This document shows, piece after piece, positions 1 to 6,961 of a stretch of 15,672 bases of DNA. The stretch spans positions 1-15,672 of the forward strand of contig JAZDHC010000302.1 of assembly GCA_043806395.1 (NCBI GenBank), written 5' to 3'. This DNA comes from CG2-30-40-21 sp043806395. Lineage in GTDB: Bacteria; UBA9089; CG2-30-40-21. Both the position numbers and the translations under genes were made by a program. Under the pieces are notes generated by a model. The model was not told where the DNA came from. It ran no database searches and saw nothing but the letters and a program-made list of their open reading frames with translations. Every line of letters starts with the position of its first letter. The stretch's first letter is position 1.

Positions 1-8
1 CATTATGA

Positions 9-86
9 ACCGCAGAGACGCAGAGACGCAGAGAATTTATATGCTTCATTCAGCGTTTCTTCTCTGCGACTCTGCGTCTCTGCGGT
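9..86. repeat. Family A inverted repeat without a gene (MITE-like)
   Basis: Two 27-nt arms (9-35 and 60-86) are complementary at 26 of 27 positions and enclose a 24-nt spacer. Each arm begins ACCGCAGAG and is made of tandem 8-nt units of the CGCAGAGA type. No reading frame lies inside. The same octet-built arm recurs between uvrA and lptF (13361-13471), and a related one bounds the GxxExxY cassette (9048-9500). The copy could be a non-autonomous miniature element, or an RNA hairpin or terminator for an upstream gene outside the window. No clear target-site duplication is visible. Confidence 0.85.
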
Positions 87-324
87 GGAAAAATATCAAA
101 ATGAGAATTACTACCATTGCGTCAGTTTAAGGTTGTTGAGAAAGTAGTTTGCATTGAGCTGAATTTAATCCCTTCATCTTGATAAGAATTATAGCAGAAA
201 ACAATTAAGATGTCAACTGATTAATTTCACAAAAGCAAGCAAAACAATGAAATGCTGAAGGCATGGCATTATTCTACGCTAATCGTTGTAATGTAAATTC
301 TGGTCGCACAGGTCGAAATTTTTC
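87..324. other. Gene-free leader upstream of mnmG
   Basis: About 240 nt of AT-rich sequence lie between the inverted repeat at 9-86 and the mnmG promoter. I see no credible coding frame, tRNA or recognisable binding-site cluster. In organisms with mnmG next to the origin, such a gap can contain part of oriC. I see no convincing array of DnaA boxes here, so I make no origin call. Confidence 0.4.
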
Positions 325-353
325 TTGCAAAAATGCAGTAATAAGTGTATACT
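325..353 (+). promoter_or_regulatory. Probable sigma-70 promoter of the mnmG operon
   Basis: TTGCAA (325-330) and TATACT (348-353) are separated by 17 nt and lie about 40 nt upstream of the mnmG ATG. The -10 element forms the left half of a small palindrome, TATACTA (348-354) with TAGTATA (363-369), which could be an operator or chance. This is the only good promoter in the leader, and it would serve mnmG, the MNT/HEPN pair and rsmG. Confidence 0.55.
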
Positions 354-389
354 ATTTTGTATTAGTATAAGGGGTAGGATTAAAAATAA

Positions 390-2255
390 ATGTATGATAT
401 AATCGTTGTTGGGGGAGGACATGCTGGGTGTGAGGCGGCTTTGGCTGCTGCCCGAATGGGGATGAAAACCCTCTTATTGACCATGAACATTGATACTATT
501 GGACAAATGTCCTGTAATCCAGCCATAGGTGGATTGGCTAAGGGGCAAATAGTAAGGGAGATAGATAGCCTTGGTGGTGAAATGGCAAAACTTATTGATA
601 AGACAGGTATTCAGTTCAGAATGCTTAATACCAAAAAGGGGCCATCAGTCAGATCCCTCAGGGCACAGGCAGATAGAAAACAGTATCAACTTGCAGCTAA
701 ATGTAGCATCTCATCGCAAAAGAATCTGGATGTAAAATCAGCAATGGTGGAAGAAATCCTTGTTGATGGGTCAAGGGTTGTGGGGATAAAAACACAAACA
801 GGTGATTGCTATTCTACTCAAGCCATGATTATTACTACTGGTACCTTCTTAAATGGATTGATTCATGTAGGGGATGTTTCTTCCTCTGGTGGCAGGATAG
901 GAGAGCTTGCCTCAGCAGGATTATCAGATTCCCTCAAGAATTTGGGATTATCCATGGGGAGATTAAAAACCGGAACCAGCCCGAGAATAGATAAAAAAAC
1001 CGTTGATTTTTCTATGCTTCAGATTCAAAACGGGGATACAGAACCAGTACCATTTTCCTTTTCTACTAAAAGAATAGACAGAGAGCAGATTCCCTGCTAT
1101 ATTACCCATACTACTCTGTTGACTCATGGGATAATTCAAGACAATCTTGATTCTTCGCCGCTTTATGGCGGAAAGATTCAGGGAACCGGGGTAAGATATT
1201 GCCCCTCTATTGAGGATAAGATTGTTAAGTTTCCGGAAAAAGTCAGTCATCAGGTATTTATTGAGCCAGAAGGCTACGATACAGATGAACTTTACCTGAA
1301 TGGACTCTCTACCAGTCTGCCTGAAGACATTCAGTTGAAAATGTTGCGAACTATTCTTGGGCTGGAAGAGGTTAAAATACTTCGTTCTGGATATGCTATA
1401 GAGTATGATTTTGTTTTTCCAACCCAGCTCAAAGCCACCCTTGAGACAAAATTGATTGAGGGGCTGTATCTTGCGGGACAGATAAATGGTACTTCCGGGT
1501 ACGAAGAGGCTGCGGGACAAGGAATTATGGCTGGAATAAATGCTGTCTTAAAAATTAGGAGACAGGAACCATTTATCCTCAAAAGATCTGAAGCCTATAT
1601 TGGTGTATTAATAGATGATCTTGTTACAAAAGGAACAAAAGAGCCATATAGAATGTTTACCTCAAGGGCAGAGTATCGATTGCTTCTGCGGCATGATAAT
1701 GCGGATCAAAGGCTGATGGGGTATGGGTTTGGGTTTGGATTGATAGCAGAGGAACAATATCAGGGGCTGGTAAGAAAGAAACTGCTTATTGCCATCGAGC
1801 GGGAGAGGTTGGAAAAAACCATGGTTTCGCCGTCTCAATTGATTGGAGAAAGGCTGGGGGATAAGCTGGAAGGTTTGAAAGACTCCTGTTCCCTTGCTCA
1901 ACTTCTGCGGCGACCAGAGGTACTGTATGAGGATATTGAGGGTTTTTCGGGTCAAGTGCCAGAGGTGCTGTCTCATGATGTAAAAGAAGAGGTGGAGATA
2001 GAGATAAAATATGAGGGGTATATAAGGAGGCAGTTGTCCCATATCGAGGATTTCAAACGAATGGAAGGCTGGCTGATCCCCTTGGATTTTGATTATCATT
2101 CTGTTACAGTACTATCCCGTGAAACAAAGGAAAAGCTCTCGATCATACGACCTGTTTCCCTCGGTCAGGCTTCACGAATCTCAGGGGTGCGGGTGAGTGA
2201 TATTTCGGTGTTGATGATTTATCTGGAAAGATTGAGGAGAGAGAGGATGAGGTAG
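390..2255 (+). CDS. mnmG: tRNA uridine-5-carboxymethylaminomethyl modification enzyme MnmG (GidA)
   Basis: MnmG works with the GTPase MnmE to place a carboxymethylaminomethyl group on C5 of the wobble uridine (U34) of certain tRNAs, using FAD, NADH and a folate one-carbon donor in the cytoplasm. The 621-residue length is normal. The N-terminus has the FAD-binding GxGxxG motif (residues 8-13, GGGHAG) in a Rossmann strand-turn-helix, then the family signature CNPAIGGLAKG (42-52). A VRYCPSIEDK segment in the middle and a C-terminal GQASRISGV block are also characteristic. A purine-rich stretch (about 371-378) precedes the ATG. It is the first gene of a compact operon: the next gene begins 4 nt after its stop. 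I see no frameshift or missing signature. The assignment is secure. Confidence 0.97.
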   Translation: MYDIIVVGGGHAGCEAALAAARMGMKTLLLTMNIDTIGQMSCNPAIGGLAKGQIVREIDSLGGEMAKLIDKTGIQFRMLNTKKGPSVRSLRAQADRKQYQLAAKCSISSQKNLDVKSAMVEEILVDGSRVVGIKTQTGDCYSTQAMIITTGTFLNGLIHVGDVSSSGGRIGELASAGLSDSLKNLGLSMGRLKTGTSPRIDKKTVDFSMLQIQNGDTEPVPFSFSTKRIDREQIPCYITHTTLLTHGIIQDNLDSSPLYGGKIQGTGVRYCPSIEDKIVKFPEKVSHQVFIEPEGYDTDELYLNGLSTSLPEDIQLKMLRTILGLEEVKILRSGYAIEYDFVFPTQLKATLETKLIEGLYLAGQINGTSGYEEAAGQGIMAGINAVLKIRRQEPFILKRSEAYIGVLIDDLVTKGTKEPYRMFTSRAEYRLLLRHDNADQRLMGYGFGFGLIAEEQYQGLVRKKLLIAIERERLEKTMVSPSQLIGERLGDKLEGLKDSCSLAQLLRRPEVLYEDIEGFSGQVPEVLSHDVKEEVEIEIKYEGYIRRQLSHIEDFKRMEGWLIPLDFDYHSVTVLSRETKEKLSIIRPVSLGQASRISGVRVSDISVLMIYLERLRRERMR

Positions 2256-2259
2256 GGGT

Positions 2260-2577
2260 ATGATAAACGAGCAAATTCTTGCAGAAATTGTAAGGCGATT
2301 AGTAACTAACTTTCAGCCGTGTCAAATTATCCTTTTTGGTTCACAAGCACGACAGACAGCAGATGATCGTAGCGATGTAGATATTTTAGTTATTTGTTCC
2401 ATTAAGGGCAAACGGCGGGCTTTGATGGTAGATATGGATTTATCTTTAGAAGGATTAGGCATTGCAAGAGATATTGTTATCCTTTCCCCTGAAGAATTTG
2501 AGATAGATCGTCAAATTCCAGGTACCATAGCCCGACCTGCATGGAAAGAAGGGAGAGTCCTTTATGAACGATCTTAA
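2260..2577 (+). CDS. MNT-type minimal nucleotidyltransferase (putative antitoxin of a HEPN/MNT pair)
   Basis: This 105-residue protein is a single minimal nucleotidyltransferase domain. It has the GS motif with following Arg (LFGSQAR, residues 25-31), the metal-binding SDVD (Asp39, Asp41) and a plausible third acid at Asp71, so the catalytic triad looks intact. Known relatives (MntA) neutralise a HEPN RNase toxin by adding AMP units to it. The gene begins 4 nt after the mnmG stop, with its purine-rich ribosome-binding region inside the end of mnmG, so translation is probably coupled. Its 3' end overlaps the HEPN gene by 14 nt, as is usual for these pairs. The family call is firm. The antitoxin role is inferred from the partner. 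Confidence 0.9.
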   Translation: MINEQILAEIVRRLVTNFQPCQIILFGSQARQTADDRSDVDILVICSIKGKRRALMVDMDLSLEGLGIARDIVILSPEEFEIDRQIPGTIARPAWKEGRVLYERS

Positions 2578-3001
2578 CAAGGAAGTTTTACGAAAGGTAA
2601 GACAGTGGCTTACTTGTGCTGATGAAGATTTATGTCTGGCACAATGTGGTTTGACATTAATGAGTAGCTGTCCATATCGATTGATTGCATATCATGCCCA
2701 ACAATGTGTTGAGAAATATCTGAAGGCATATCTTGTTCATCGAAAGGTAGACTTTCCTTATACCCATAATATTTCTCGATTGTTGGAATTATGCGTTGAG
2801 TTAGTAAGTTGGCCTGAAACGATTCAGGAGGCAAAACGGCTAACTTCTTATGCAATTACTACTCGTTACCCTGGTGAGGACGAAGAGGTAACAAAGGAAG
2901 AGGCAGAACAGGCAATTCATCTTGCCACTTGTGTTCAACAAATAGTTCAATCAACACTGATTCAGGAAGGAATGGTGCTCTCAGGAGAGGCAACTACATG
3001 A
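2564..3001 (+). CDS. HEPN-domain protein (putative RNase toxin of a HEPN/MNT pair)
   Basis: This 145-residue all-helical protein shows the HEPN pattern: AYHAQQCVEKYLKAYL (residues 42-57), a downstream His-Asn (68-69) and a late RYP (101-103). Arg39 and His44 form an R-x4-H motif matching the HEPN RNase active site. It overlaps the MNT gene by 14 nt, and its stop overlaps the start of rsmG in an ATGA (2998-3001). Such pairs act as toxin-antitoxin modules in which the HEPN member cleaves RNA and is inactivated by AMPylation. This one belongs to the general HEPN family rather than the clear HepT/DUF86 branch with an RNxxxHxY signature, so toxicity is inferred. An alternative is a nucleotide-binding accessory protein without RNase activity. 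Confidence 0.87.
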   Translation: MNDLNKEVLRKVRQWLTCADEDLCLAQCGLTLMSSCPYRLIAYHAQQCVEKYLKAYLVHRKVDFPYTHNISRLLELCVELVSWPETIQEAKRLTSYAITTRYPGEDEEVTKEEAEQAIHLATCVQQIVQSTLIQEGMVLSGEATT

Positions 3002-3756
3002 GTACTACCATTGACCAACTTGAATCGTTACCCTTGAACACTCTTTTGGAACAGGAAGCCTCACTAATGGGTATTACACTGAATGAAACCCATGTTGAGC
3101 AGTTTGTATCATATCTTGCCTTGCTCATGCAAGAGTCCCAAAAAGTAAATATTACTGCTGTTCGTGAGAAAAAAGAAATAGTAATCAAGCACTTTTTAGA
3201 TTCCCTCAGCTGCGGGATGGCTGTGCAGTTAACCCCGGGAATGAGAGTGCTGGATGTGGGAAGTGGGGCAGGGTTTCCTGGTGTGCCATTGAAAATATAT
3301 TCGCCAGAGATAATACTCACCGTGATGGATGCCAGTCGGAAACATATTGATTTTCTTTATAAGCTGCGGAGCAAGATAAATTGTGAGTTTGAGATATTAG
3401 AGGGAAGGGTGGAAGAATATGGACAAACCTCGCAGTATCGGGAGTCCTATGATCTTGTTGTTTCCAGGGCTGTGGCACAATTAGCCATATTGGCAGAGTA
3501 TTGCCTGCCTATGATAAAAACAGGCGGTGTTTTTATTGCCATGAAGGGACAGACAGGGGGGATTGAGGCAAAGGATGTAGAACATGTTATTCAGATGCTC
3601 GGTGGGGAGATTGATGGGCTTGAAAGCGTAGTTTTGCCAGATGGAGGGAGCCCCTCTGGCAGCAGCAAGAGAACGCTTATCAAGGTGTTAAAGGTAAGGC
3701 AAACACCTTCCAAATATCCGAGAAGATCAGGGGTGCCGGAGAGAAAGCCATTGTAG
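2998..3756 (+). CDS. rsmG: 16S rRNA (guanine527-N7)-methyltransferase RsmG (GidB)
   Basis: RsmG transfers a methyl group from S-adenosylmethionine to N7 of G527 in 16S rRNA. The 252-residue product has the N-terminal NIT segment (51-53), KHFLDSL (64-70), the SAM-binding loop GSGAGFPG (88-95), the SRAVA motif (156-160) and a MKG motif (182-184). The basic, proline-rich tail KYPRRSGVPERKPL is typical of Gram-positive-like RsmG sequences and looks complete. I chose the ATG at 2998 because AGGAGAGG lies just upstream and it overlaps the HEPN stop as ATGA. An in-frame ATG at 2929 would add 23 residues inside the HEPN gene and lacks support. The TAG stop lies at the first bases of a family B hairpin (3753-3779). 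Confidence 0.96.
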   Translation: MSTTIDQLESLPLNTLLEQEASLMGITLNETHVEQFVSYLALLMQESQKVNITAVREKKEIVIKHFLDSLSCGMAVQLTPGMRVLDVGSGAGFPGVPLKIYSPEIILTVMDASRKHIDFLYKLRSKINCEFEILEGRVEEYGQTSQYRESYDLVVSRAVAQLAILAEYCLPMIKTGGVFIAMKGQTGGIEAKDVEHVIQMLGGEIDGLESVVLPDGGSPSGSSKRTLIKVLKVRQTPSKYPRRSGVPERKPL

Positions 3757-3779
3757 AGGCAGACATATGTGTCTGTCCT
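3753..3779. repeat. Family B single hairpin overlapping the rsmG stop codon
   Basis: A single hairpin arm of the GTAGRGGC family. GGCAGAC (3758-3764) pairs with GTCTGTC (3771-3777) around the loop ATATGT, with one G-T wobble. The leading GTAG of the unit contains the TAG stop of rsmG. It is a half copy: the full copies at 3854-3915 and 10401-10492 contain two such hairpins facing each other. Confidence 0.75.
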
Positions 3780-3784
3780 GTATA

Positions 3785-3988
3785 TATACTCAGCAAGGAC
3801 ATAAATTGTGTTTTTCGCTGGTCTTAATCAACGATAGCTGCGTTGTTCAGGTTCGTAGGGGCGAACCTATGTGTTCGCCCAATTATTTGGGTAGACACAC
3901 AGGTCTACCCCTACGGCTCACCTTCACGCCTTGCTCTCCTTGATTAATCCTCGCCGAAAATTCACAATTTATGCCCTCGCTGAGTATA
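3785..3988. repeat. Large outer inverted repeat between rsmG and parA
   Basis: The left arm (about 3785-3853) and right arm (about 3916-3988) are inverted copies. The outermost 26 nt (TATACTCAGC... ending ATAAATTGTG) match at 24 of 26 positions. Similarity continues inward through a shared TTAATCAA block with a few gaps and substitutions. At the centre sits a complete family B element (3854-3915). The whole looks like one palindromic element with another inserted at its middle, or a large cruciform or RNA stem. No reading frame is evident. It also occupies the place where the mnmG operon should terminate and the parA promoter should lie. I see no strong sigma-70 promoter in it. Confidence 0.8.
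3854..3915. repeat. Family B double-hairpin element (complete copy)
   Basis: Two hairpins face each other across AATTATTT. The first is GGGCGAAC with GTTCGCCC around CTATGT. The second is GGGTAGAC with GTCTACCC around ACACAG. The ends CGTAGGGG (from 3854) and CCCCTACG (to 3915) are inverted copies, so the unit is also palindromic as a whole. The two stems differ at three positions, and each difference is compensated on the opposite strand of the stem. The unit sits at the centre of the larger repeat 3785-3988. Confidence 0.88.
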
Positions 3989-4010
3989 GCTTATAAAGGA
4001 TGTGTAAAAT

Positions 4011-4778
4011 ATGGGTAAAACAATTGTTATTTCTAATCAAAAGGGTGGCGTAGGAAAAACAACCACAGCCATTAACCTGTCTGCCTGTCTGGGGATGATG
4101 GGAAAAAAAATATTATTAGTGGATATGGATCCACAGGGAAATAGCTCCAGCGGGCTTGGGATTGATAAGCACAAATCTAACCCCAATATATATAATGTTC
4201 TGACAGGGCATGCCCATATTGAGGATGCTGTATGCAGCACTGCAATAGAACAGCTCTCCCTTGTTCCATCCAATGTTATCCTTACCGGGGCAGAGATAGA
4301 GCTTGTATCTGTAGAAAAGAGGGAGTTTGTGCTCAAACAAGCCATTCAAAGGGTAAAAGATGCTTATGATTTTATCTTTATTGACACCCCGCCATCGCTC
4401 GGCTTGCTGACATTAAACAGTATGGTGGCAGCAGATACTGTTCTGGTACCTATTCAATGCGAATATTATGCCCTTGAAGGCTTAAGTCAACTCCTTGGCA
4501 CTATTACCCTGGTTCAAGGAAAATTAAATGCCTCACTAAAAATGGAGGGCATTCTCCTGACCATGTACGATCCAAGAACAAATCTGGCTCAACAGGTAGT
4601 CCATGAAATTACCACCTGTTTTGCTGATAAGGCATATAAAACCCTTATCCCTAATAATGTCCGTCTTGCAGAGGCACCAAGCTTTGGAAAGCCTGTTATT
4701 CTTTATGATATTAGTTCCAAGGGTGCAGAGGGGTATATGGCACTTGCTCGGGAGTTTTTGACAAAACAAGGCAACTAA
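4011..4778 (+). CDS. parA: Chromosome-partitioning ATPase ParA (Soj)
   Basis: ParA is a dimerising, DNA-binding ATPase that moves ParB-parS complexes and so segregates replicated origins. The 255-residue protein is of the short chromosomal Soj type, without an N-terminal helix-turn-helix. It has the deviant Walker A KGGVGKTT (11-18) with its signature lysine, the switch segment DMDPQGN (38-44), and a Walker B strand ending in Asp125 (FIDTPPS). AAGGATG lies about ten bases before the ATG. parA is usually directly followed by parB. Here parB begins about 4.8 kb downstream, after two membrane-protein genes and a nuclease-like cassette. A transcript through the membrane genes is possible (37-nt gap). 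Confidence 0.95.
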   Translation: MGKTIVISNQKGGVGKTTTAINLSACLGMMGKKILLVDMDPQGNSSSGLGIDKHKSNPNIYNVLTGHAHIEDAVCSTAIEQLSLVPSNVILTGAEIELVSVEKREFVLKQAIQRVKDAYDFIFIDTPPSLGLLTLNSMVAADTVLVPIQCEYYALEGLSQLLGTITLVQGKLNASLKMEGILLTMYDPRTNLAQQVVHEITTCFADKAYKTLIPNNVRLAEAPSFGKPVILYDISSKGAEGYMALAREFLTKQGN

Positions 4779-4815
4779 AAAGTTTTACAAACTAAACACG
4801 CGGGAGGGAATTTTT

Positions 4816-6948
4816 GTGGCAAAGATAAAGAAGAAAAAAAGTGAATCATCGCAGGCAATATCTCAAGTAAGGATTAATAAAGAGACATGGATTATTCTTG
4901 GGGCAGGGATTCTGGTGGCTTTGCTGTATCTGATCACCATGCTTTTTTACACAGAGGGGCATCTTTCCTTGCCAGCATCAAAGGCATTTTATCAGTTTCA
5001 ATATGCCAAACAAATAGCCACAGGTGAATTCTTTCGATTTGCCTCAGGGGATGTCCCCAGTACTGGTGCAGGTGGTTTGTTATACCCCTTGCTTTTAATA
5101 CCTGCCTTTATCCTTGGAATAAAGGGGGCTGGAATAATTATTTATTCCTTTTTCCTTGGGACATTATTTCTTTTGCTTTCAGCATGGTTGCTTTTCTTAA
5201 TAGGGCAAAAGATTGCAGGCAAGGAGACAGGGATACTCGCAGCCTTTCTCTTTCTATTAAACGGACCAATTCTGTGGACATACCTTGGCGGTACGGAAAC
5301 ACTTCTGTTTGCAACACTTAGCTTGCTTACTATATACTATTTCCTTAGGGCAATAAACACCAATAATTATACGGGTGTGATAATTTTTGCATCTCTTTTA
5401 TCCCTTGTCCGATTTGAAGGGATTATTCTGGTTTGGATGCTAACCATAGTTTTTTTCATCAACATGATCATCTTCAAACAAATGGAATTTTCAAGGGGTG
5501 TTATAGCCATTATTCCAGCTATAATCGGTGGATTCCATTTATTTATAAATTTTCTATTTACAGGAAATCTCCTGCCAAATACCATTCATTCAGAATCAAT
5601 CCTTTTTCAGGCAAACACACCTTTTCCAGAGATAATAGGACAGGCATGCAAGTATTATTTTTTCCTTATCAAGGATATATTCTCTGGATTTAGTGGGGAA
5701 TACTTTAATATTAATAACCCTGATCAGGGACAGGTCTCTGCCTATTTTCCACCCTTTGCTCTTTTCTTTGGATTGGTTGGATTGTCCCTTGCTGCAAGGG
5801 AGGCAATCGCAAGACAGTTGGGTGGGATATTCTTAATTGTTCTCTGGTTTTTTGGGGGAATATTACTTTCCTCGATTTTGTATCCCACACATTCCTTATG
5901 GAATATAGCGGTAATTCCTTATTATCCTGTTTTCATAATCTTAGTTGCTTTGGGTACACACCAGTTTTCTCAAGCAATTGCTTCTTTGCTCCCCAAAACC
6001 CCTGCCGGAGGTATCTCTTTCAAAGAGATCTTTTATGGATTCTCCTGTTTCTTTTTGCTCTTTTCTTTGTGCAGCACAATTTGCTTTAGTGTCATCTATG
6101 GCAAAAGTTGTTATAATACCTATTATCATGAAATTACCCTTGGAAGGATGATAAACGAAAAATTTCCTCCAGATGCTATCATTGCTACTAATGGGATGAG
6201 TCCTCTGGCATACTTTGGTGAGAGAAAGTTTATTGATATTTCAGGGATAGGCAGCAATGGATTGGCTGCATCCTTCAGGCATGGGTCAGGGAGTATCTTT
6301 GAGGCATTGGAATCAAGGGATATTTACCCTCAGTTCTTTATCCTGCCAGAGAATGAGCTTGGATTTGAACAGTCTGGTTTGCTTGGCAAAAAAGTGTATT
6401 CCTCTAAGATGGTAACCATTGAACAGATTTCACCCCTTGTTGTTTATGAGGCAGAAAAGGCATGGCTACATAAAGGGGATTCTTGCGTGTCTGTCTTAAA
6501 TGAGTTAGATGGCTGGTTATTAATAGATAGCTTGGATGTAGCAGATATTGTAGATGAAAAGACTCATAATTACAGATTCTGGGAAACAGAACACAAACCA
6601 GGGGCAGTCACCTATGCCCTGAAACTTCCATTCTTCTCCAATCAGGAATTGATTGTTGCTGACGGCGGAAGGGTTCTTACCGGGGGAGAAGAGATGATGA
6701 TAAAGACAAGACCGTCAACAAACATGAAGATGATTGTTCGACACAGGGGCAAGTTTAATATAGAAATATTGGTTAATGATAAACATAAAAAGATGTGGAA
6801 GGAAGACAAGGGGGCTGAGAATGTATGGACAGAAACTCTTCTGGATATTCCGGCTGAGTGGATAACTACGGAACGGACAAAGATACATATCCTGACTATG
6901 GATAAGAATGAGTATCTTCCGGCACATTATTGGTTTTATCAGAGGTAA
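4816..6948 (+). CDS. GT-C-like multi-spanning membrane protein, motif-depleted paralogue of the next gene
   Basis: A 710-residue membrane protein with a Lys-rich cytoplasmic N-terminus, about ten hydrophobic segments to residue 430, and a C-terminal soluble region of about 270 residues. It starts at GTG, 8 nt after GGGAGGG (4802-4808). It aligns along its whole length with the following gene, including the first loop (FQYAKQI, 61-67) and the ending HYWFYQ. GT-C glycosyltransferases use polyprenyl-phosphate sugars and normally carry an Asp-Asp or Asp-Glu pair in the first extracytoplasmic loop. Here that pair reads Ser55-Lys56. The HRY segment of the sister protein is replaced by SLWNI (360-364), and its NDLG by NGMS (459-462). 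The GxE (TETLL, 160-164) and PNT (254-256) motifs remain. It may be a pseudoenzyme partner, or use different chemistry. The substrate is unknown. Confidence 0.8.
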   Translation: MAKIKKKKSESSQAISQVRINKETWIILGAGILVALLYLITMLFYTEGHLSLPASKAFYQFQYAKQIATGEFFRFASGDVPSTGAGGLLYPLLLIPAFILGIKGAGIIIYSFFLGTLFLLLSAWLLFLIGQKIAGKETGILAAFLFLLNGPILWTYLGGTETLLFATLSLLTIYYFLRAINTNNYTGVIIFASLLSLVRFEGIILVWMLTIVFFINMIIFKQMEFSRGVIAIIPAIIGGFHLFINFLFTGNLLPNTIHSESILFQANTPFPEIIGQACKYYFFLIKDIFSGFSGEYFNINNPDQGQVSAYFPPFALFFGLVGLSLAAREAIARQLGGIFLIVLWFFGGILLSSILYPTHSLWNIAVIPYYPVFIILVALGTHQFSQAIASLLPKTPAGGISFKEIFYGFSCFFLLFSLCSTICFSVIYGKSCYNTYYHEITLGRMINEKFPPDAIIATNGMSPLAYFGERKFIDISGIGSNGLAASFRHGSGSIFEALESRDIYPQFFILPENELGFEQSGLLGKKVYSSKMVTIEQISPLVVYEAEKAWLHKGDSCVSVLNELDGWLLIDSLDVADIVDEKTHNYRFWETEHKPGAVTYALKLPFFSNQELIVADGGRVLTGGEEMMIKTRPSTNMKMIVRHRGKFNIEILVNDKHKKMWKEDKGAENVWTETLLDIPAEWITTERTKIHILTMDKNEYLPAHYWFYQR

Positions 6949-6961
6949 GGGAGAGCATACA

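Noticed and set aside
9..86. A CRISPR-like array because of the repeated CGCAGAGA units
   Set aside because: The units are 8 nt and contiguous, with no spacers. The structure is an inverted pair, not a direct-repeat array.
963..1520. A long open frame on the minus strand inside mnmG (185 codons)
   Set aside because: It lies entirely within the well-conserved mnmG gene, has no family resemblance, and reflects codon composition.
3940..3973. A parA promoter starting at TTGATT
   Set aside because: No acceptable -10 hexamer occurs at the right distance, and the sequence is part of the palindromic right arm.
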